The translations under genes and the position numbers were made by a program. From contig JAJTCN010000002.1 in the NCBI GenBank assembly GCA_021323335.1, positions 1-64,000 on the forward strand: a DNA stretch of 64,000 nucleotides, written 5' to 3'. Of this stretch, positions 24,176 through 37,513 are shown one piece after another. The notes below the pieces were generated by a model that saw only the letters and a list, made by a program, of their open reading frames with translations, was not told where the DNA came from and ran no database searches. The DNA is from Ramlibacter sp. (GTDB lineage Bacteria; Pseudomonadota; Gammaproteobacteria; Burkholderiales; Burkholderiaceae_C). Numbering within the stretch: position 1 is the first letter of the stretch; each line of letters starts with the position of its first letter.

Positions 24176-24882
24176 GCGCGCGGGACGCCGACGAGGCGCT
24201 GGCCGCCGCCACGGCACTGCCGGAGCCCACCTTGGCCCGGCAGCTGGCGCTGGTGATCGACCTGGACGTGTGCGTGGGCTGCCATGCCTGCGTCACGTCC
24301 TGCAAGCAGTGGAACACCTCCGGCTCCGCCGGGCCGCTCGCCGACCTGTCCGCGTACGGCGCGGCCCCGACGGGGACCTTCTTCAACCGCGTGCAGACCT
24401 ACGAGGCCGGCAACTTCCCGGCCACCGACACCGTCCACTTCCCCAAGAGCTGCCTGCACTGCCAGGACCCGCCCTGCGTGCCGGTGTGCCCGACGGGGGC
24501 GAGCTACAAGCGCAAGTCGGACGGCATCGTGCTGGTGGACTTCGACAAGTGCATCGGCTGCAAGTACTGCTCCTGGGCCTGCCCCTACGGCGCGCGCGAG
24601 TTCGACGAGGAGCGCAAGGTGATGACCAAGTGCACGCTGTGCGTGGACCGCATCTACGACGCGGCCTTGCCGGAGTCCGACCGCAAGCCGGCGTGCGTGA
24701 TGGCGTGCCCGACGGGCGCCCGCCTGTTCGGCGACGTCGCCGACCCGCAGTCCGCCGTGTCGCGGGCGATCGCGCAGCGTGGCGGCTACGAGCTGATGCC
24801 CGAGTGGGAGACGCAGCCCGCCAACCGCTACCTGCCGCGGCGCTCGCAGTCGGCCGAGCGCGACGGGGAGGGCGCTGAATGA
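24172..24882 (+). CDS. soeB: Sulfite dehydrogenase SoeB, four-cluster ferredoxin subunit
   Basis: 236 residues, ATG overlapping the soeA stop by 4 bases. Four [4Fe-4S] cluster motifs: CVGCHACVTSCK, CLHCQDPPCVPVCP, CIGCKYCSWACP and CTLCVDR with ACVMACP. It moves electrons from SoeA to SoeC. No signal peptide, consistent with SoeA. Confidence 0.95.
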   Translation: MSARDADEALAAATALPEPTLARQLALVIDLDVCVGCHACVTSCKQWNTSGSAGPLADLSAYGAAPTGTFFNRVQTYEAGNFPATDTVHFPKSCLHCQDPPCVPVCPTGASYKRKSDGIVLVDFDKCIGCKYCSWACPYGAREFDEERKVMTKCTLCVDRIYDAALPESDRKPACVMACPTGARLFGDVADPQSAVSRAIAQRGGYELMPEWETQPANRYLPRRSQSAERDGEGAE

Positions 24883-25817
24883 ATCCCGCGTGGTCCGTCG
24901 TGTTCTTCACGGTGCTCGCCGGCTTCGGGCAGGGGCTGGCGGTGGCGCTGGCGACTGCCGTGCTCGCCGGCGTCATCGCCCCCGCGAACCCGTTCCTGCT
25001 GTGGGGCCTGGCCTGCGCGATCCTGCTGCTGTCGGCCGGCCTCGCGTCGTCCTTCCTGCACCTGGGGCACCCGCTGCGGGCCTGGCGCGCGGCCGCGATG
25101 TGGCGCACGTCCTGGCTGTCGCGCGAAGTGATCGTGCTGCCGGTGTTCCTGGCGGTGCTGGCGCTGTGGTGGCTGGCGGTCTGGCGCGGTGCGCCGCCCG
25201 CGCTGCTGGCGTGGGGCCTGCCCCTGGCCGCCGTCGCGGGGGCCGGCCTGCTGTGGTGGTGCACCGCGATGATCTACGCCTGCATCCGCTTCATCCAGGA
25301 GTGGGCGCACCCGCTCACCGTGTGGAACTACGTGCTGATCGGCCTGTCGTCGGGACTGATGCTGGCGACCGCGCTGGCCACCGCGCGGCAGGAGACCGCG
25401 CTCGCCGCGGCCCTGGGACCGGCGGCGCTGGCCGTCACGCTCGCCGCGATCGTCGCGCGCCTCGCCAGCTTCCACCGCAATGCGCGGTTGAAGCCGAAAT
25501 CGACGCTGCAGTCGGCCACCGGCATCCGGGCGCGCCGGCTGGTGCAGATGACCATGGGCATGTCGGCGGGCAGCTTCAACACCCGCGAGTTCTTCCACGG
25601 CGTCGCGGTTGCCGCCGTGCGGCGCATCCGGCTCGGCGCGCTGGGGCTCGGCTTCGTGCTGCCCATGCTCCTGCTGGCCTGGGGGCTCGCGACCAGCGCG
25701 CCGTCGCTGGTGGTGGCGGCGGTGCTGGTGCAGTCGGTGGGGCTGCTGGCGGAGCGCTGGACCTTCTTCGCGCAGGCGAGCCACCCGCAGAACCTGTATT
25801 ACCAGCGGGTCGCCTGA
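24879..25817 (+). CDS. soeC: Sulfite dehydrogenase SoeC, DmsC-like membrane anchor
   Basis: 312 residues with about eight hydrophobic segments and the DmsC-family layout, including SSFLHLGHPLRAWRA and MIYACIRFIQEW. It anchors SoeAB to the inner face of the membrane and reduces quinone. ATG overlaps the soeB stop by 4 bases. It ends 12 bases from the convergent cbbR end. Confidence 0.94.
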   Translation: MNPAWSVVFFTVLAGFGQGLAVALATAVLAGVIAPANPFLLWGLACAILLLSAGLASSFLHLGHPLRAWRAAAMWRTSWLSREVIVLPVFLAVLALWWLAVWRGAPPALLAWGLPLAAVAGAGLLWWCTAMIYACIRFIQEWAHPLTVWNYVLIGLSSGLMLATALATARQETALAAALGPAALAVTLAAIVARLASFHRNARLKPKSTLQSATGIRARRLVQMTMGMSAGSFNTREFFHGVAVAAVRRIRLGALGLGFVLPMLLLAWGLATSAPSLVVAAVLVQSVGLLAERWTFFAQASHPQNLYYQRVA

Positions 25818-25829
25818 CCCTGCCTGCGC

Positions 25830-26774
25830 TCAGGTGGAGGCGACCAGTTGCAGGTGGGCGGTGAAGTGCTTCGCCAGGTAAGCCTCGCCCTGTTCGAGCA
25901 TGAAGTAGCGGAAAGCCTCCGCCGCCGGCGAGAGCACCTTGGACAGGGTGTGAACCACGTTCCAGGCGCGCAGCACCGGCGCGCCCTCCACATCCAGCAG
26001 CACCAGCAGCCCTTTCTCCAGTTCCAGCTGCAGCGTGTGAAGCGACAGGAAGCTCACGCCCATCCCGGCGATCACCGCCTGCTTGATGGTTTCGTTGCTC
26101 GACATCTCCATGACGACGCGGGGTTGCACCCGCGAGTCCTCGAGGAATTTCTCCAGGGCGGCGCGCGTGCCCGACCCCTCCTCGCGCAGGATGAAATCCT
26201 GCTGCCTCAGCGATTCGACATCGACCGGCACGCCACGGGCGGCGAGCGGGTGCGAGGGCGCGGCGATGAAGACGTGCGGATGCGCCGCGAACGGCTCGGC
26301 GCGCGTGGCGAGCTCGCGCGGCGGGCGCCCCATCACGGCGATGTCCACTTCGTTGGCCTGCAGCATCCGCACCAGCTTCTCGCGGTTGCCCTCGGCCAGC
26401 CGGATCTCCACGTGCTCGTGCTCGCGCCGGAACTCCGCCAGCATGCGCGGCAGGAAGTACTTGGCGGTGCTGACCATGCCGATCGTCAGCATGCCGACCT
26501 CGGCCCGCTTGAGCCGGGCCGCCGCGTCCTCGGCGTCCTTGAGGACGGCCAGCAGCTTGCGCGCGTAGACCAGCATGTATTCGCCCGGCGTGGTCAGCGA
26601 GACCTGCCGCCCGTTGCGCTCGAACAGGGCCAGCCCGATCTGCGCCTCCAGGTCCTTCACCTGCATCGTCACCGCCGGCGGCGTGAGATGCAGCGCGTGC
26701 GCGGCCTTGGCAAAGCTGAGCTGGCGCGCGACTTCGGTGAACACGCGCAACTGGCGGAAGGTGGCGTTCTTCAT
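25830..26774 (-). CDS. cbbR: LysR-type regulator of the Calvin cycle operon
   Basis: 314 residues from ATG 26774 (MKNATFRQLRVF); an upstream ATG is rejected because it would run through the operator. N-terminal winged helix-turn-helix (ARQLSFAKAAHALHLTPPAV) and C-terminal effector-binding domain. It is divergent from cbbL in the classic arrangement, activates the cbb operon in response to metabolites and probably represses itself. Confidence 0.95.
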   Translation of the reverse strand: MKNATFRQLRVFTEVARQLSFAKAAHALHLTPPAVTMQVKDLEAQIGLALFERNGRQVSLTTPGEYMLVYARKLLAVLKDAEDAAARLKRAEVGMLTIGMVSTAKYFLPRMLAEFRREHEHVEIRLAEGNREKLVRMLQANEVDIAVMGRPPRELATRAEPFAAHPHVFIAAPSHPLAARGVPVDVESLRQQDFILREEGSGTRAALEKFLEDSRVQPRVVMEMSSNETIKQAVIAGMGVSFLSLHTLQLELEKGLLVLLDVEGAPVLRAWNVVHTLSKVLSPAAEAFRYFMLEQGEAYLAKHFTAHLQLVAST

Positions 26775-28332
<1,558 letters not shown>

Positions 28333-28347
28333 CAGGAGAAGACCGCC

Positions 28348-28782
28348 ATGATGACCAACCCCACCGGCCGCATCACCCAGGGCCAGTTCAGCTTCCTCCC
28401 CGAACTCACGGACGAGGAGATCACGCTGCAGATCCAGTACGGCCTCGACAAGGGCTACGCCTGGAGCGTCGAGTACACCGACGACCCGCACCCGCGCAAC
28501 ACCTACTGGGAGATGTTCGGCATGCCGATGTTCGACCTGCGCGATGCGGCGGGCGTGCTGGCCGAGGTGAAGGACTGCCGCAAGGCCTTCCCCAGCCAGT
28601 ACATCCGCCTGATGGCCTTCGATTCCACCCGCGGGATCGAGTCGATCGTCATGAGCTTCATCGTCAACCGGCCGAAGCTGGAGCCCGGCTTCGCGCTGGA
28701 GCGGCAGGAGGGCAACGGCCGCACGATGCGCTACACCACGCGCGGCTATGCGGCGGGCCAGCCCGAGATGGAACGCTACTGA
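28348..28782 (+). CDS. cbbS: RuBisCO small subunit, red type
   Basis: 144 residues from ATG 28348 (the second ATG at 28351 is equally possible). [16 protein letters not shown] and [17 protein letters not shown] are typical, and the C-terminal extension (about residues 108-144) fits the beta-hairpin of red-type small subunits that fills the solvent channel. It starts 15 bases after cbbL. Confidence 0.97.
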   Translation: MMTNPTGRITQGQFSFLPELTDEEITLQIQYGLDKGYAWSVEYTDDPHPRNTYWEMFGMPMFDLRDAAGVLAEVKDCRKAFPSQYIRLMAFDSTRGIESIVMSFIVNRPKLEPGFALERQEGNGRTMRYTTRGYAAGQPEMERY

Positions 28783-28790
28783 AGGCCGGC

Positions 28791-29729
28791 ATGAACCATC
28801 CCCTCCACCTGTTCGCGGGCGCCGCACCGACGGCCGTGGCCGAGGAGGCGCCGGCGAAGCCGCCCGCGCGCTCCGTCGCCGAAGTCCTGGCCGACTCGCA
28901 GGTGGAGGAAGTGCTGCGCGAACTCGACACCGACCTGGTCGGCCTCGCACCGGTGAAGGCCCGCATCCGCGACATCGCAGCGCTGCTGGTGGTCGACAAG
29001 CTGCGCGCCAACCTGGGGCTCACGGCGCAGGCGCCGAGCCTGCACATGTCCTTCACCGGCAATCCCGGCACCGGCAAGACCACGGTGGCGATGCGCATGG
29101 CGCAGATCCTGCACCGCCTGGGCTACGTGCGCAAAGGCCACCTGGTGGCGGTGACGCGCGACGACCTGGTGGGCCAGTACATCGGCCACACGGCGCCCAA
29201 GACCAAGGAAGTGCTGAAGAAGGCCATGGGCGGCGTGCTCTTCATCGACGAGGCGTACTACCTGTACCGGCCGGAGAACGAGCGCGACTACGGCCAGGAA
29301 GCCATCGAGATCCTGCTGCAGGTGATGGAGAACCAGCGCGACGACCTGGTGGTGATCCTGGCCGGCTACGCCGACCGCATGGAGACCTTCTTCCGCAGCA
29401 ACCCCGGCCTGAGCTCGCGCATCGCGCACCACCTGGACTTCCCGGACTACCAGCCCGCCGAACTGATGGCGATCGCGGACAAGATGCTGCGGGCGCAGAA
29501 CTACCGGCTGGGCGAGGGCGCCGGCGAGGCGCTGGAGCGCTACATCGCGCTGCGCATCCGCCAGCCGCACTTCGCCAACGCGCGCAGCGTGCGCAATGCA
29601 CTGGACCGCGCGCGCCTGCGCCAGGCCAGCCGCCTGTTCGCCGACCGCGAGCGCGTGCTGACGGCCGCCGACCTGACCACCCTGGACGCCGGCGACATCC
29701 TTGCCAGCCGGCTGTTCGCCACCGCATGA
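28791..29729 (+). CDS. cbbX: Red-type RuBisCO activase, AAA+ ATPase
   Basis: 312 residues. Walker [10 protein letters not shown] near residue 91, Walker [13 protein letters not shown] near residue 147, and the pore-loop and sensor regions of CbbX. It remodels RuBisCO blocked by sugar phosphates and is itself activated by ribulose 1,5-bisphosphate. It matches the red-type RuBisCO encoded in front. Confidence 0.97.
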   Translation: MNHPLHLFAGAAPTAVAEEAPAKPPARSVAEVLADSQVEEVLRELDTDLVGLAPVKARIRDIAALLVVDKLRANLGLTAQAPSLHMSFTGNPGTGKTTVAMRMAQILHRLGYVRKGHLVAVTRDDLVGQYIGHTAPKTKEVLKKAMGGVLFIDEAYYLYRPENERDYGQEAIEILLQVMENQRDDLVVILAGYADRMETFFRSNPGLSSRIAHHLDFPDYQPAELMAIADKMLRAQNYRLGEGAGEALERYIALRIRQPHFANARSVRNALDRARLRQASRLFADRERVLTAADLTTLDAGDILASRLFATA

Positions 29730-29737
29730 GACCCCGC

Positions 29738-30472
29738 ATGAAACAAGCACTTCGCGCCCTGGTGTTCGACGTCGACGGCACGCTCGCCGACACCGAGCGC
29801 TTCCACCTGCAGGCCTTCAACGAGGCCTTCGCCAGCGAGGGCCTGGACTGGCGCTGGGACCCGGCCACCTACACCCGGCTGCTGGAAATCTCCGGCGGCA
29901 AGGAGCGCATGCTGGCGTACTGGCAGGAGGTGCGCGGCGCAACCGTCGACATCGAGGGCAACGCCATGCGCGACCTGCTGGACCGCGTGCATCGCGCCAA
30001 GACCGCCATCTACGAAGCCATGGTCAACGACGGCCTGGTGCAGCTGCGCCCGGGTGTGCTGCAGTTGCTGCAGGAAGCGGAGCGCGGCGGCCTGGCGTTG
30101 GCGATCGCCACCACCACGTCGCCCGTGAACGTGGCCGCCCTGCTGCGGCGGGCCTTCGGTCCGCACTGGCGGCTGCACTTCCCGGTGGTGTGCGACGCCT
30201 CCACGGCGCCGCGCAAGAAGCCGCATCCGCAGGTGTACCTGCAGGCGCTGCAGAGCCTGAAGCTGCCGGCGGAAGCGTGCATCGCCTTCGAGGATTCGGC
30301 CAACGGGCTGCGCTCGGCGCTGGCCGCCGGCCTCGGCGTGGTGATCACGCCGACCCGCTTCACCGCGCACCAGGACTTCAGCGGCGCGCTGCGCGTGCTG
30401 TACGACCTGTCGGGCGTGCGCCTCGACGACGTCCTGGCCTGGCACGACGAGCGCCTGCAGCGCGCGGCCTGA
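29738..30472 (+). CDS. cbbY: HAD-family xylulose-1,5-bisphosphate-type phosphatase
   Basis: 244 residues from ATG 29738; an ATG at 29726 overlapping the cbbX stop would add four residues. HAD motifs: [11 protein letters not shown] near the N-terminus, [13 protein letters not shown] and FEDSANGL. CbbY hydrolyses xylulose 1,5-bisphosphate, a misfire inhibitor of RuBisCO, so it works alongside CbbX. Confidence 0.93.
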   Translation: MKQALRALVFDVDGTLADTERFHLQAFNEAFASEGLDWRWDPATYTRLLEISGGKERMLAYWQEVRGATVDIEGNAMRDLLDRVHRAKTAIYEAMVNDGLVQLRPGVLQLLQEAERGGLALAIATTTSPVNVAALLRRAFGPHWRLHFPVVCDASTAPRKKPHPQVYLQALQSLKLPAEACIAFEDSANGLRSALAAGLGVVITPTRFTAHQDFSGALRVLYDLSGVRLDDVLAWHDERLQRAA

Positions 30473-30498
30473 ACCGTATCCATCCACCGGGAGCCCCC

Positions 30499-31590
30499 AT
30501 GCCGCTGTCCAACCGCCCGACGCTGACGCAGTACCTGATCGACCAGCGCCGCCGCTTCCCGCAGGCCACCGGCGACTTCAACGCGCTGGTCCTCGACGTG
30601 GCGCTCGCCTGCAAGGCGATCGCCAAGGCGGTGGCGGCGGGCGCGCTCGGCGGCGCGCTGGGCAGCCATGCGGGGGAGCAGGGCGGCGCCGTCAACGTGC
30701 AGGGCGAGCGCCAGATGAACCTGGACGTGCTGAGCAACGAGGTCTTCCTGCGCATGAACGAGTGGGGCGGGCATCTCGCCGGCATGGCGTCGGAGGAGAT
30801 GGAGCGGCCCTATCCCATTCCCGGCCAGTACCCGCGCGGCAAGTACCTGCTGCTGTTCGACCCGCTCGACGGCTCCAGCAACATCGACGTCAACGTCTCG
30901 GTGGGCAGCATCTTCTCGGTGCTGCGTGCGCCCGAGGAGGCCGTCGCCGGCGACCTGCGCGAAGCGCATTTCCTGCAGCCCGGCCGCGAGCAGCTGGCGG
31001 CCGGCTACGCCCTGTACGGGCCCAGCACCATGCTGATCCTCACGGTCGGCAACGGCGTCGCCGGCTTCACGCTCGACCCGGTGCTCGGCGAGTTCATGCT
31101 GACGCATCCCGACCTGCGCGTGCCGGAAGACGCCCACGAGTTCGCCATCAACACCTCCAACCAGCGCTTCTGGGAGCCGCCGGTGCAGCGCTACGTGCAC
31201 GAGTGCCAGGCCGGCCGCGAAGGCCCGCGCGGCAAGGACTTCAACATGCGCTGGATCGCCTCGATGGTGGCCGAGGCGCACCGCATCCTGATGCGCGGCG
31301 GCGTCTTCCTCTACCCGCGCGACAACAAGGAGCCGAAGCGTGCCGGCCGCCTGCGCCTGATGTACGAGGCCAACCCGATCGGCTTCGTCATGGAACAGGC
31401 CGGGGGCCGCGCCAGCACCGGCCGCCGCAACGTGCTGGACGTGCAGCCCGAGGCGCTGCACCAGCGGGTCGGCCTGGTGTTCGGCTCGCGCAACGAGGTG
31501 GAGCGCATCGAGCGCTACCACGCCGAGCCGGGCGAGCTCGACATCGTCACGCCGCTGTTCCACGAGCGCACGCTGTTCCGCGCCGCCTGA
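30499..31590 (+). CDS. cbbF: Fructose-1,6-bisphosphatase class I (Calvin cycle)
   Basis: 363 residues. FBPase signature [15 protein letters not shown] and the metal-binding acidic residues are present, as is the substrate site around YVHECQ and [10 protein letters not shown]. Removes the 1-phosphate from fructose 1,6-bisphosphate, and many proteobacterial CbbF enzymes also act on sedoheptulose bisphosphate. Preceded by GGGAGC. Confidence 0.96.
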   Translation: MPLSNRPTLTQYLIDQRRRFPQATGDFNALVLDVALACKAIAKAVAAGALGGALGSHAGEQGGAVNVQGERQMNLDVLSNEVFLRMNEWGGHLAGMASEEMERPYPIPGQYPRGKYLLLFDPLDGSSNIDVNVSVGSIFSVLRAPEEAVAGDLREAHFLQPGREQLAAGYALYGPSTMLILTVGNGVAGFTLDPVLGEFMLTHPDLRVPEDAHEFAINTSNQRFWEPPVQRYVHECQAGREGPRGKDFNMRWIASMVAEAHRILMRGGVFLYPRDNKEPKRAGRLRLMYEANPIGFVMEQAGGRASTGRRNVLDVQPEALHQRVGLVFGSRNEVERIERYHAEPGELDIVTPLFHERTLFRAA

Positions 31591-31623
31591 GCCGCCCCAT
31601 TTCCACCAGCATCCGGAGCCACC

Positions 31624-32508
31624 ATGTCCGAGCGACATCCCATCATCGCCATCACCGGCTCGTCCGGCGCCGGCACCACCTCGGTGACGCGCACCTTCGA
31701 GAACATCTTCCGGCGCGAGGGCGTCAACGCCGCCATCATCGAGGGCGACAGCTTCCACCGCTACGACCGCCAGGAGATGAAGCAGCGGCAGGCCCAGGCC
31801 GAGAAGGACGGCAACCGCAACTTCAGCCACTTCGGCCCCGAGAACAACCTGTTCGGCGAGCTGGCGCAGCTGTTCCGCAGCTACGGCGAGACCGGCCAGG
31901 GCATGCGCCGCAAGTACCTGCACGACGCCGAAGAGGCGGCGCCCTACAAGCAGCAGCCGGGCACGTTCACGCCGTGGGAGCCGCTGGCCGAGCAAACCGA
32001 CCTGCTGTTCTACGAAGGCCTGCACGGCGCGGTGGTGACGCCGGAGGCGAACGTCGCCAAGTATCCCGACCTGCTGATCGGCGTGGTGCCGGTGATCAAC
32101 CTCGAGTGGATCCAGAAGCTGTGGCGCGACAAGTCCAAGCGCGGCTACTCCACCGAGGCGGTGACGGACACGATCCTGCGGCGCATGCCCGACTACGTGA
32201 ACTACATCTGCCCGCAGTTCACGCACACCCACGTCAACTTCCAGCGGGTGCCCTGCGTGGACACCTCCAACCCCTTCATCGCGCGCGAGATCCCGGCGCC
32301 CGACGAGAGCATGGTGGTGATCCGCTTCGCCCAGCCCAAGGGCATCGACTTCCCCTACCTGCTCAACATGATCAACGGCTCCTTCATGTCGCGGGCCAAC
32401 ACCGTCGTGGTCCCGGGCGGCAAGATGGAGCTGGCGATGCAGCTGATCTTCACGCCCTTCGTGTGGCGGATGATGGAGCGCCGCAAGCGTGCGCTCGGAA
32501 CCGTGTGA
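31624..32508 (+). CDS. cbbP: Phosphoribulokinase
   Basis: 294 residues, the short bacterial class I form. P-loop [12 protein letters not shown] near residue 10, then [11 protein letters not shown] with catalytic residues, and [11 protein letters not shown]. Makes ribulose 1,5-bisphosphate for RuBisCO. cbbT starts 11 bases after its stop. Confidence 0.97.
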   Translation: MSERHPIIAITGSSGAGTTSVTRTFENIFRREGVNAAIIEGDSFHRYDRQEMKQRQAQAEKDGNRNFSHFGPENNLFGELAQLFRSYGETGQGMRRKYLHDAEEAAPYKQQPGTFTPWEPLAEQTDLLFYEGLHGAVVTPEANVAKYPDLLIGVVPVINLEWIQKLWRDKSKRGYSTEAVTDTILRRMPDYVNYICPQFTHTHVNFQRVPCVDTSNPFIAREIPAPDESMVVIRFAQPKGIDFPYLLNMINGSFMSRANTVVVPGGKMELAMQLIFTPFVWRMMERRKRALGTV

Positions 32509-32519
32509 AGGAGCGCAGC

Positions 32520-34583
32520 GTGACGCACCGTCCCCCCGAAATGCGCAAGCGCATGGCCGACGCCGTGCGCATCCTCGCCATCGACGCGGTCGACCGCGCC
32601 AACTCCGGCCACCCAGGCGCGCCGATGGGCATGGCCGACATGGCGCAGGTGCTGTGGGACGAGCACCTGTCGCACAACCCCGCCAACCCGCGCTGGCCCG
32701 ACCGCGACCGCTTCGTGCTGTCCAACGGGCACGCGTCGATGCTGCTCTATGCACTGCTGCACCTCACCGGCTACGACTTGCCGCTGGACGAGCTGAAGAA
32801 GTTCCGGCAGTTGCACAGCATGACCCCGGGGCATCCGGAAGTCGGCCTCACGCCGGGCGTCGAGACCACCACCGGCCCGCTGGGGCAGGGGCTGGCCAAT
32901 GCCGTCGGCATGGCGCTGGCGGAAAAGCAGCTGGCCGCGGAGTTCAACCGCGAAGGCTTTCCCGTCGTCGACCACTTCACCTACGTGTTCCTCGGCGACG
33001 GCTGCCTGATGGAAGGCATCAGCCATGAGGCCTGTTCGCTGGCCGGCACGCTGCGCCTGTCGAAGCTGGTGGCGCTGTACGACGACAACGGCATCTCGAT
33101 CGACGGCCACGTCGAGGACTGGTTCGGCGACGACACGCCGAAGCGCTTCGAGGCCTACGGCTGGCACGTCATTGCGGACGTGGACGGACACGATGCGGCG
33201 CAGGTCGACGCCGCGCTGCGCCTGGCGCGCAGCCAGGCGGCGCGGCCGGACGGCAAGCCCACCCTGGTCTGCTGCCGCACGGTGATCGGGCAGGGCTCGC
33301 CGCAGAAGGCCGGCACGCACGACGTGCACGGTTCGCCGCTCGGCGCGCAGGAGAACCAGGCCACCCGCGACGCGCTCGGCTGGCGCCATGCGCCCTTCGA
33401 CCTGCCCGGCGACGTCGTCGAAGCCTGGAATGCGCGCGCGCGCGGGGCCGAGGCGGAGCGGCGCTGGCGCGCGCGCTTCGAGGCCTACCGCACGGCGTAC
33501 CCGGCGGAAGCCGCGGAGTTCGAGCGCCGCATCGCGGGTGAGCTGCCGCGCCCCTATGCCTCGTGCAGCGAAGACCTGCTGGAGCAGGCCGCCGCGCGGC
33601 TGGACGCCGTGGCCACGCGCAAGGCCAGCCAGCAGGCGCTGGACGGCCTGGCGCCGCTGCTGCCGGAGCTGTTCGGCGGCTCCGCCGACCTGACGGCCTC
33701 CAACCTGACCAACTTCAAGGGCTGCGTGCGGGCCCGCCGCGACACCTGGGGCAACCACCTGTCCTATGGCGTGCGCGAGTTCGGGATGGCGGCGATCATG
33801 AACGGCATCGCGCTGCATGGCGGCCTGCTGCCCTATGGCGGCACCTTCCTCACCTTCAGCGACTACAGCCGCAACGCGATCCGCATGGCGGCGCTGATGA
33901 AGCTGCGCGTGGTGCACGTGTTCACGCACGACTCGATCGGCCTCGGCGAGGACGGCCCCACGCACCAGAGCATCGAGCACGTTCCGTCGCTGCGCATCAT
34001 CCCGCAGCTGGACACCTGGCGGCCGTGCGACTCCCTGGAAACGGCCGTGGCCTGGAACTGCGCGGTGGAGCGGCGGGACGGCCCCTCGGCCCTGTGCCTG
34101 TCGCGGCAGAACCTGCCGCGCCTGGCAGGCGGCGCCGCCCGCGCCGACGCCATCCGCCGCGGCGGCTACGTGCTGTCCGACATCGAGGACGCGCAGGCGG
34201 TGATCGTCGCCACCGGCTCGGAAGTCTCGCTGGCCATGGCGGCGCAGGCGGAGCTGGCGCTCGAGGGCATCGCCGCCCGGGTCGTCTCCATGCCCTGCAC
34301 CAACCGCTTCGACCGCGAGCCGCAGGCCTGGCAGGACGCGGTGCTGCCGCCGGACCTGCCGGCGGTGGCGGTGGAGGCCGCGCACCCCGACTTCTGGCGC
34401 AAGTACGTGGGTCGCGGCGGCGCGGTGGTCGGCATCGCCGGCTTCGGCGAATCCGCGCCCGCGAAGGATCTCTACGCGCACTTCGGCCTGACGCCGGAAC
34501 GCATCGCCGGCGAAGTCCGGCGGCTGGTGCGTGCGGCCCAGGGCCGCCTCGTGAGGACCGCCGAGGCGGCGTTGACCCCGTGA
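32520..34583 (+). CDS. cbbT: Transketolase (Calvin cycle copy)
   Basis: 687 residues from GTG 32520 with GAAGGAGC in front. Thiamine-diphosphate motif [15 protein letters not shown]...[12 protein letters not shown]-terminal [15 protein letters not shown], and the central pyrimidine domain with [10 protein letters not shown] and [10 protein letters not shown]. Rearranges sugar phosphates to regenerate ribulose 5-phosphate. The stop overlaps the cbbZ start by 4 bases. Confidence 0.97.
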   Translation: MTHRPPEMRKRMADAVRILAIDAVDRANSGHPGAPMGMADMAQVLWDEHLSHNPANPRWPDRDRFVLSNGHASMLLYALLHLTGYDLPLDELKKFRQLHSMTPGHPEVGLTPGVETTTGPLGQGLANAVGMALAEKQLAAEFNREGFPVVDHFTYVFLGDGCLMEGISHEACSLAGTLRLSKLVALYDDNGISIDGHVEDWFGDDTPKRFEAYGWHVIADVDGHDAAQVDAALRLARSQAARPDGKPTLVCCRTVIGQGSPQKAGTHDVHGSPLGAQENQATRDALGWRHAPFDLPGDVVEAWNARARGAEAERRWRARFEAYRTAYPAEAAEFERRIAGELPRPYASCSEDLLEQAAARLDAVATRKASQQALDGLAPLLPELFGGSADLTASNLTNFKGCVRARRDTWGNHLSYGVREFGMAAIMNGIALHGGLLPYGGTFLTFSDYSRNAIRMAALMKLRVVHVFTHDSIGLGEDGPTHQSIEHVPSLRIIPQLDTWRPCDSLETAVAWNCAVERRDGPSALCLSRQNLPRLAGGAARADAIRRGGYVLSDIEDAQAVIVATGSEVSLAMAAQAELALEGIAARVVSMPCTNRFDREPQAWQDAVLPPDLPAVAVEAAHPDFWRKYVGRGGAVVGIAGFGESAPAKDLYAHFGLTPERIAGEVRRLVRAAQGRLVRTAEAALTP

Positions 34584-35266
34584 GCGGCGGCATCGACCTG
34601 GTCCTGTTCGACCTCGACGGCACCCTGGTGGAGACGGCGCCGGAGATCTGCGACGCGGTGAACGACACCCTGCAGTCGCTCGGCCTGGCCGCCGCGCGGC
34701 TGGAACAGGTGGAGGCCTGGATCGGGCACGGCACGGAGCGCCTGCTGCAGCAGGCCCTGGCGCACGCATGCGGCCGCGATGCCGCCTCCATCCCCGGCAG
34801 CAGCCTGTGGCGGGCCGCCCGCCCGCGCTTCGCCTGGGACTACGAGCGGCGCTGCGGCACCACCAGCCGCCTCTATCCGCGCGCCCGCGAGGCCTTGGAC
34901 GCGCTGGGCGAGCGCGGCGTGCGCCGGGCGCTGGTCACCAACAAGGAGCAGCGCTTCACCCTGCCGGTGCTGCGTCGCCACGGGCTGCGGGCATCGTTCG
35001 AGCACGTGGTCTGCGGCGACACCCTGCCGACGAAGAAGCCCGATCCCGCCGGGGTGCTGGACTGCCTGCACCGCTTCGGCGTGGGCGCGGACCGGGCCAT
35101 CTTCGTGGGCGATTCGTCGATCGACGTGGCGACGGCGCGCCTGGCCGGCGTGCGGTCCTGGGCCCTGACCCACGGCTACAACATGGGCCAGCCGATCTCT
35201 GCCGCCCGCCCCGACCGCGTCATCGACGGCCTCGATGCGATCCTGGCCATCCGGAGGGGGACATGA
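34580..35266 (+). CDS. cbbZ: Phosphoglycolate phosphatase
   Basis: 228 residues from GTG 34580. HAD motifs [25 protein letters not shown] and [12 protein letters not shown]. Dephosphorylates 2-phosphoglycolate formed by RuBisCO oxygenation. Overlaps both cbbT and cbbK, so translation is coupled along the operon. Confidence 0.95.
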   Translation: MSGGIDLVLFDLDGTLVETAPEICDAVNDTLQSLGLAAARLEQVEAWIGHGTERLLQQALAHACGRDAASIPGSSLWRAARPRFAWDYERRCGTTSRLYPRAREALDALGERGVRRALVTNKEQRFTLPVLRRHGLRASFEHVVCGDTLPTKKPDPAGVLDCLHRFGVGADRAIFVGDSSIDVATARLAGVRSWALTHGYNMGQPISAARPDRVIDGLDAILAIRRGT

Positions 35267-36456
35267 ACGTGCTGCGCTTCACCGACGTCGCCGCGACCGG
35301 CTTTCCGCTGGGCAAGCGGGTCTTCATCCGCGCGGACCTGAACGTCCCGCTGGCGGAGGACGGCAGCATCGCCGACGACACGCGCATCCGCGCCAGCCTC
35401 GGCGGCATCCGCCTGGCGCTGGACGCCGGCGCCGCCGTGCTGGTGACGAGCCACCTGGGGCGGCCCGCCGAGGGCGCCCTGCGGCCGCGGGATTCGCTGG
35501 CGCCGGTGGCCGCGCGCCTGGGCGAGCTGCTGGGTCGCGAGGTGCCGCTGGCGCGCGACTGGACGCGGGGGGTCCGCGTGGCGCCGGGCGAACTCGTCCT
35601 GCTCGAGAACTGCCGGGGCAATGCCGGCGAGACGGCGAACGACGATCAGCTGGCGCGCCGCATGGCGGCGCTGTGCGACGTGTACGTGCACGATGCATTC
35701 GGCACGGCCCACCGCGCCGAGGCCAGCACCCACGGCATCGCGCGCCACGCCCCGATCGCCTGCGCCGGCCCGCTGCTGGCCGCCGAGATGGAGGCGCTGG
35801 GACGGGCGCTGGCCGCGCCGCAACGGCCGCTGGCGGCCGTGGTCGGCGGCTCGAAGGTTTCCTCCAAGCTGGCCATCCTGCGCTCGCTGGCGGGCAAGGT
35901 GGACCGCCTGGTCGTGGGCGGCGGCATCGCCAACACCTTCATGCTGGCCGCGGGCCTGCCGATCGGCCGGAGCCTGGCCGAGCCCTCGCTGGTGCCCGAA
36001 GCGCTGGCCGTGATGCGCGCCATGCGCGAGCGCGGCGCCGAGGTGCCCTTGCCGACCGACGTGGTGACGGCCAAGGCACTGGTGCCGGGCGGGATCGGCG
36101 TGGTCAAGCGCGTCGCCGACATCGCGCCGGACGACCTCATCCTCGACATCGGGCCGGAAACGGCGCGCTACCTTGCCGACGAACTGCAGCGGGCCGGCAC
36201 GATCGTCTGGAACGGACCGGTCGGCGTGTTCGAGCACGACGCCTTCGCGGCCGGCACGCGGGCCATCGCCGAAGCCATCGCCCGTTCCCCTGCCTTCAGC
36301 GTCGCCGGCGGCGGCGACACCCTGGCCGCCATCGCGAAGTACGGCGTGGAGCAGGGCATGGACTACATCTCGACCGGTGGCGGCGCCTTCCTCGAGGTGC
36401 TCGAGGGCAGGACCCTGCCGGCCTTCGCGGTGCTGCGCGAGCGCGCTGCCCATTGA
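35263..36456 (+). CDS. cbbK: Phosphoglycerate kinase
   Basis: 397 residues. N-terminal substrate site [16 protein letters not shown] and SHLGRP, hinge [13 protein letters not shown], and the nucleotide site [15 protein letters not shown] near the C-terminus. First step of reduction of 3-phosphoglycerate. Glyceraldehyde-3-phosphate dehydrogenase is not in this operon and must be elsewhere. Confidence 0.96.
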   Translation: MNVLRFTDVAATGFPLGKRVFIRADLNVPLAEDGSIADDTRIRASLGGIRLALDAGAAVLVTSHLGRPAEGALRPRDSLAPVAARLGELLGREVPLARDWTRGVRVAPGELVLLENCRGNAGETANDDQLARRMAALCDVYVHDAFGTAHRAEASTHGIARHAPIACAGPLLAAEMEALGRALAAPQRPLAAVVGGSKVSSKLAILRSLAGKVDRLVVGGGIANTFMLAAGLPIGRSLAEPSLVPEALAVMRAMRERGAEVPLPTDVVTAKALVPGGIGVVKRVADIAPDDLILDIGPETARYLADELQRAGTIVWNGPVGVFEHDAFAAGTRAIAEAIARSPAFSVAGGGDTLAAIAKYGVEQGMDYISTGGGAFLEVLEGRTLPAFAVLRERAAH

Positions 36457-36475
36457 TCCCACCAGGAGCTTCCCC

Positions 36476-37513
36476 ATGGCATTGATCTCCCTGCGGCAGA
36501 TGCTGGACCACGCGGCCGACCACGGCTATGGCGTGCCGGCCTTCAACGTCAACAACCTGGAGCAGATCCAGGCCATCATGGAGGCGGCGCAGGAGACCGA
36601 CAGCCCGGTCATCCTGCAGGCCTCCGCCGGCGCACGCAAGTACGCGGGCGAGCCCTACCTGCGGCACATGGTGCTGGCCGCGATCGAGTCGCATCCCGAC
36701 CTGCCGGTCGTGCTGCACCAGGACCACGGCACCGGCCCGGCGGTGTGCCAGCAGTCGATCCGTTCGGGGTTCTCCAGCGTGATGATGGACGGCTCGCTGC
36801 GCGAGGACGGCAAGACGCCCGCCGGCTACGACTACAACGTGGAGGTCACGCGCCGCGTCTGCGAGATGGCCCATATGGTGGGTGTTTCCGTCGAGGGCGA
36901 ACTGGGTTGCCTGGGCTCGCTGGAAACCGGGGAGGCCGGCGAGGAGGACGGCATTGGCGCGGCCGGCAAGCTGTCGCACGACCTGCTGCTGACCGACCCG
37001 GTGCAGGCGAAGGACTTCGTCGCCCGCACCGGCGTCGATGCGCTGGCCATCGCGATCGGCACCAGCCACGGCGCCTACAAGTTCACCCGCAAGCCCACCG
37101 GCGACATCCTCGCCATCGACCGCATCGCGCAGATCCACGCGCAGGTTCCCGACACGCACCTGGTGATGCACGGCAGCTCCAGCGTGCCGCAGGAATGGCT
37201 GGAGATCATCCGCGCGCACGGCGGCGAGATCAGGGAGACCTACGGCGTGCCGGTGGAGGAAATCCGGCGCGGCATCGCCCACGGCGTGCGCAAGGTGAAC
37301 ATCGACACCGACATCCGGCTGGCGATGACGGGCGCCATGCGGCAGGTCTTCGCCACCCAGCCCGGCGAGTTCGACCCGCGCAAGGCGCTGGCCGCGGCCC
37401 GCACGGCGGCGCGAGGCATCTGCAAGGAACGCTTCGAGGCCTTCGGCTGCGCCGGCCAGGCGTCCCGCATCCGGCCGGTGGCGCTCGAGCGGATGGTCGC
37501 GCGCTACCGCTAG
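36476..37513 (+). CDS. cbbA: Fructose-bisphosphate aldolase class II (Calvin cycle subtype)
   Basis: 345 residues from ATG 36476 behind CCAGGAGC. Zinc-binding [19 protein letters not shown] and HGSSS motifs define class II. Condenses triose phosphates to fructose and, by family knowledge, sedoheptulose bisphosphates. Last gene of the cbb operon; converges on the DUF302 gene with 2 bases between stops. Confidence 0.96.
   Translation: MALISLRQMLDHAADHGYGVPAFNVNNLEQIQAIMEAAQETDSPVILQASAGARKYAGEPYLRHMVLAAIESHPDLPVVLHQDHGTGPAVCQQSIRSGFSSVMMDGSLREDGKTPAGYDYNVEVTRRVCEMAHMVGVSVEGELGCLGSLETGEAGEEDGIGAAGKLSHDLLLTDPVQAKDFVARTGVDALAIAIGTSHGAYKFTRKPTGDILAIDRIAQIHAQVPDTHLVMHGSSSVPQEWLEIIRAHGGEIRETYGVPVEEIRRGIAHGVRKVNIDTDIRLAMTGAMRQVFATQPGEFDPRKALAAARTAARGICKERFEAFGCAGQASRIRPVALERMVARYR

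Noticed and set aside
21098-24217. 1039-codon antisense frame over soeA
   Set aside because: Composition is His/Arg/Ala-rich noise typical of the antisense of a GC-rich gene; soeA has clear motifs.
21269-25817. Polysulfide or thiosulfate reductase (Psr/Phs) instead of SoeABC
   Set aside because: No twin-arginine signal on the catalytic subunit, and the genes adjoin an oxidative dsr system.
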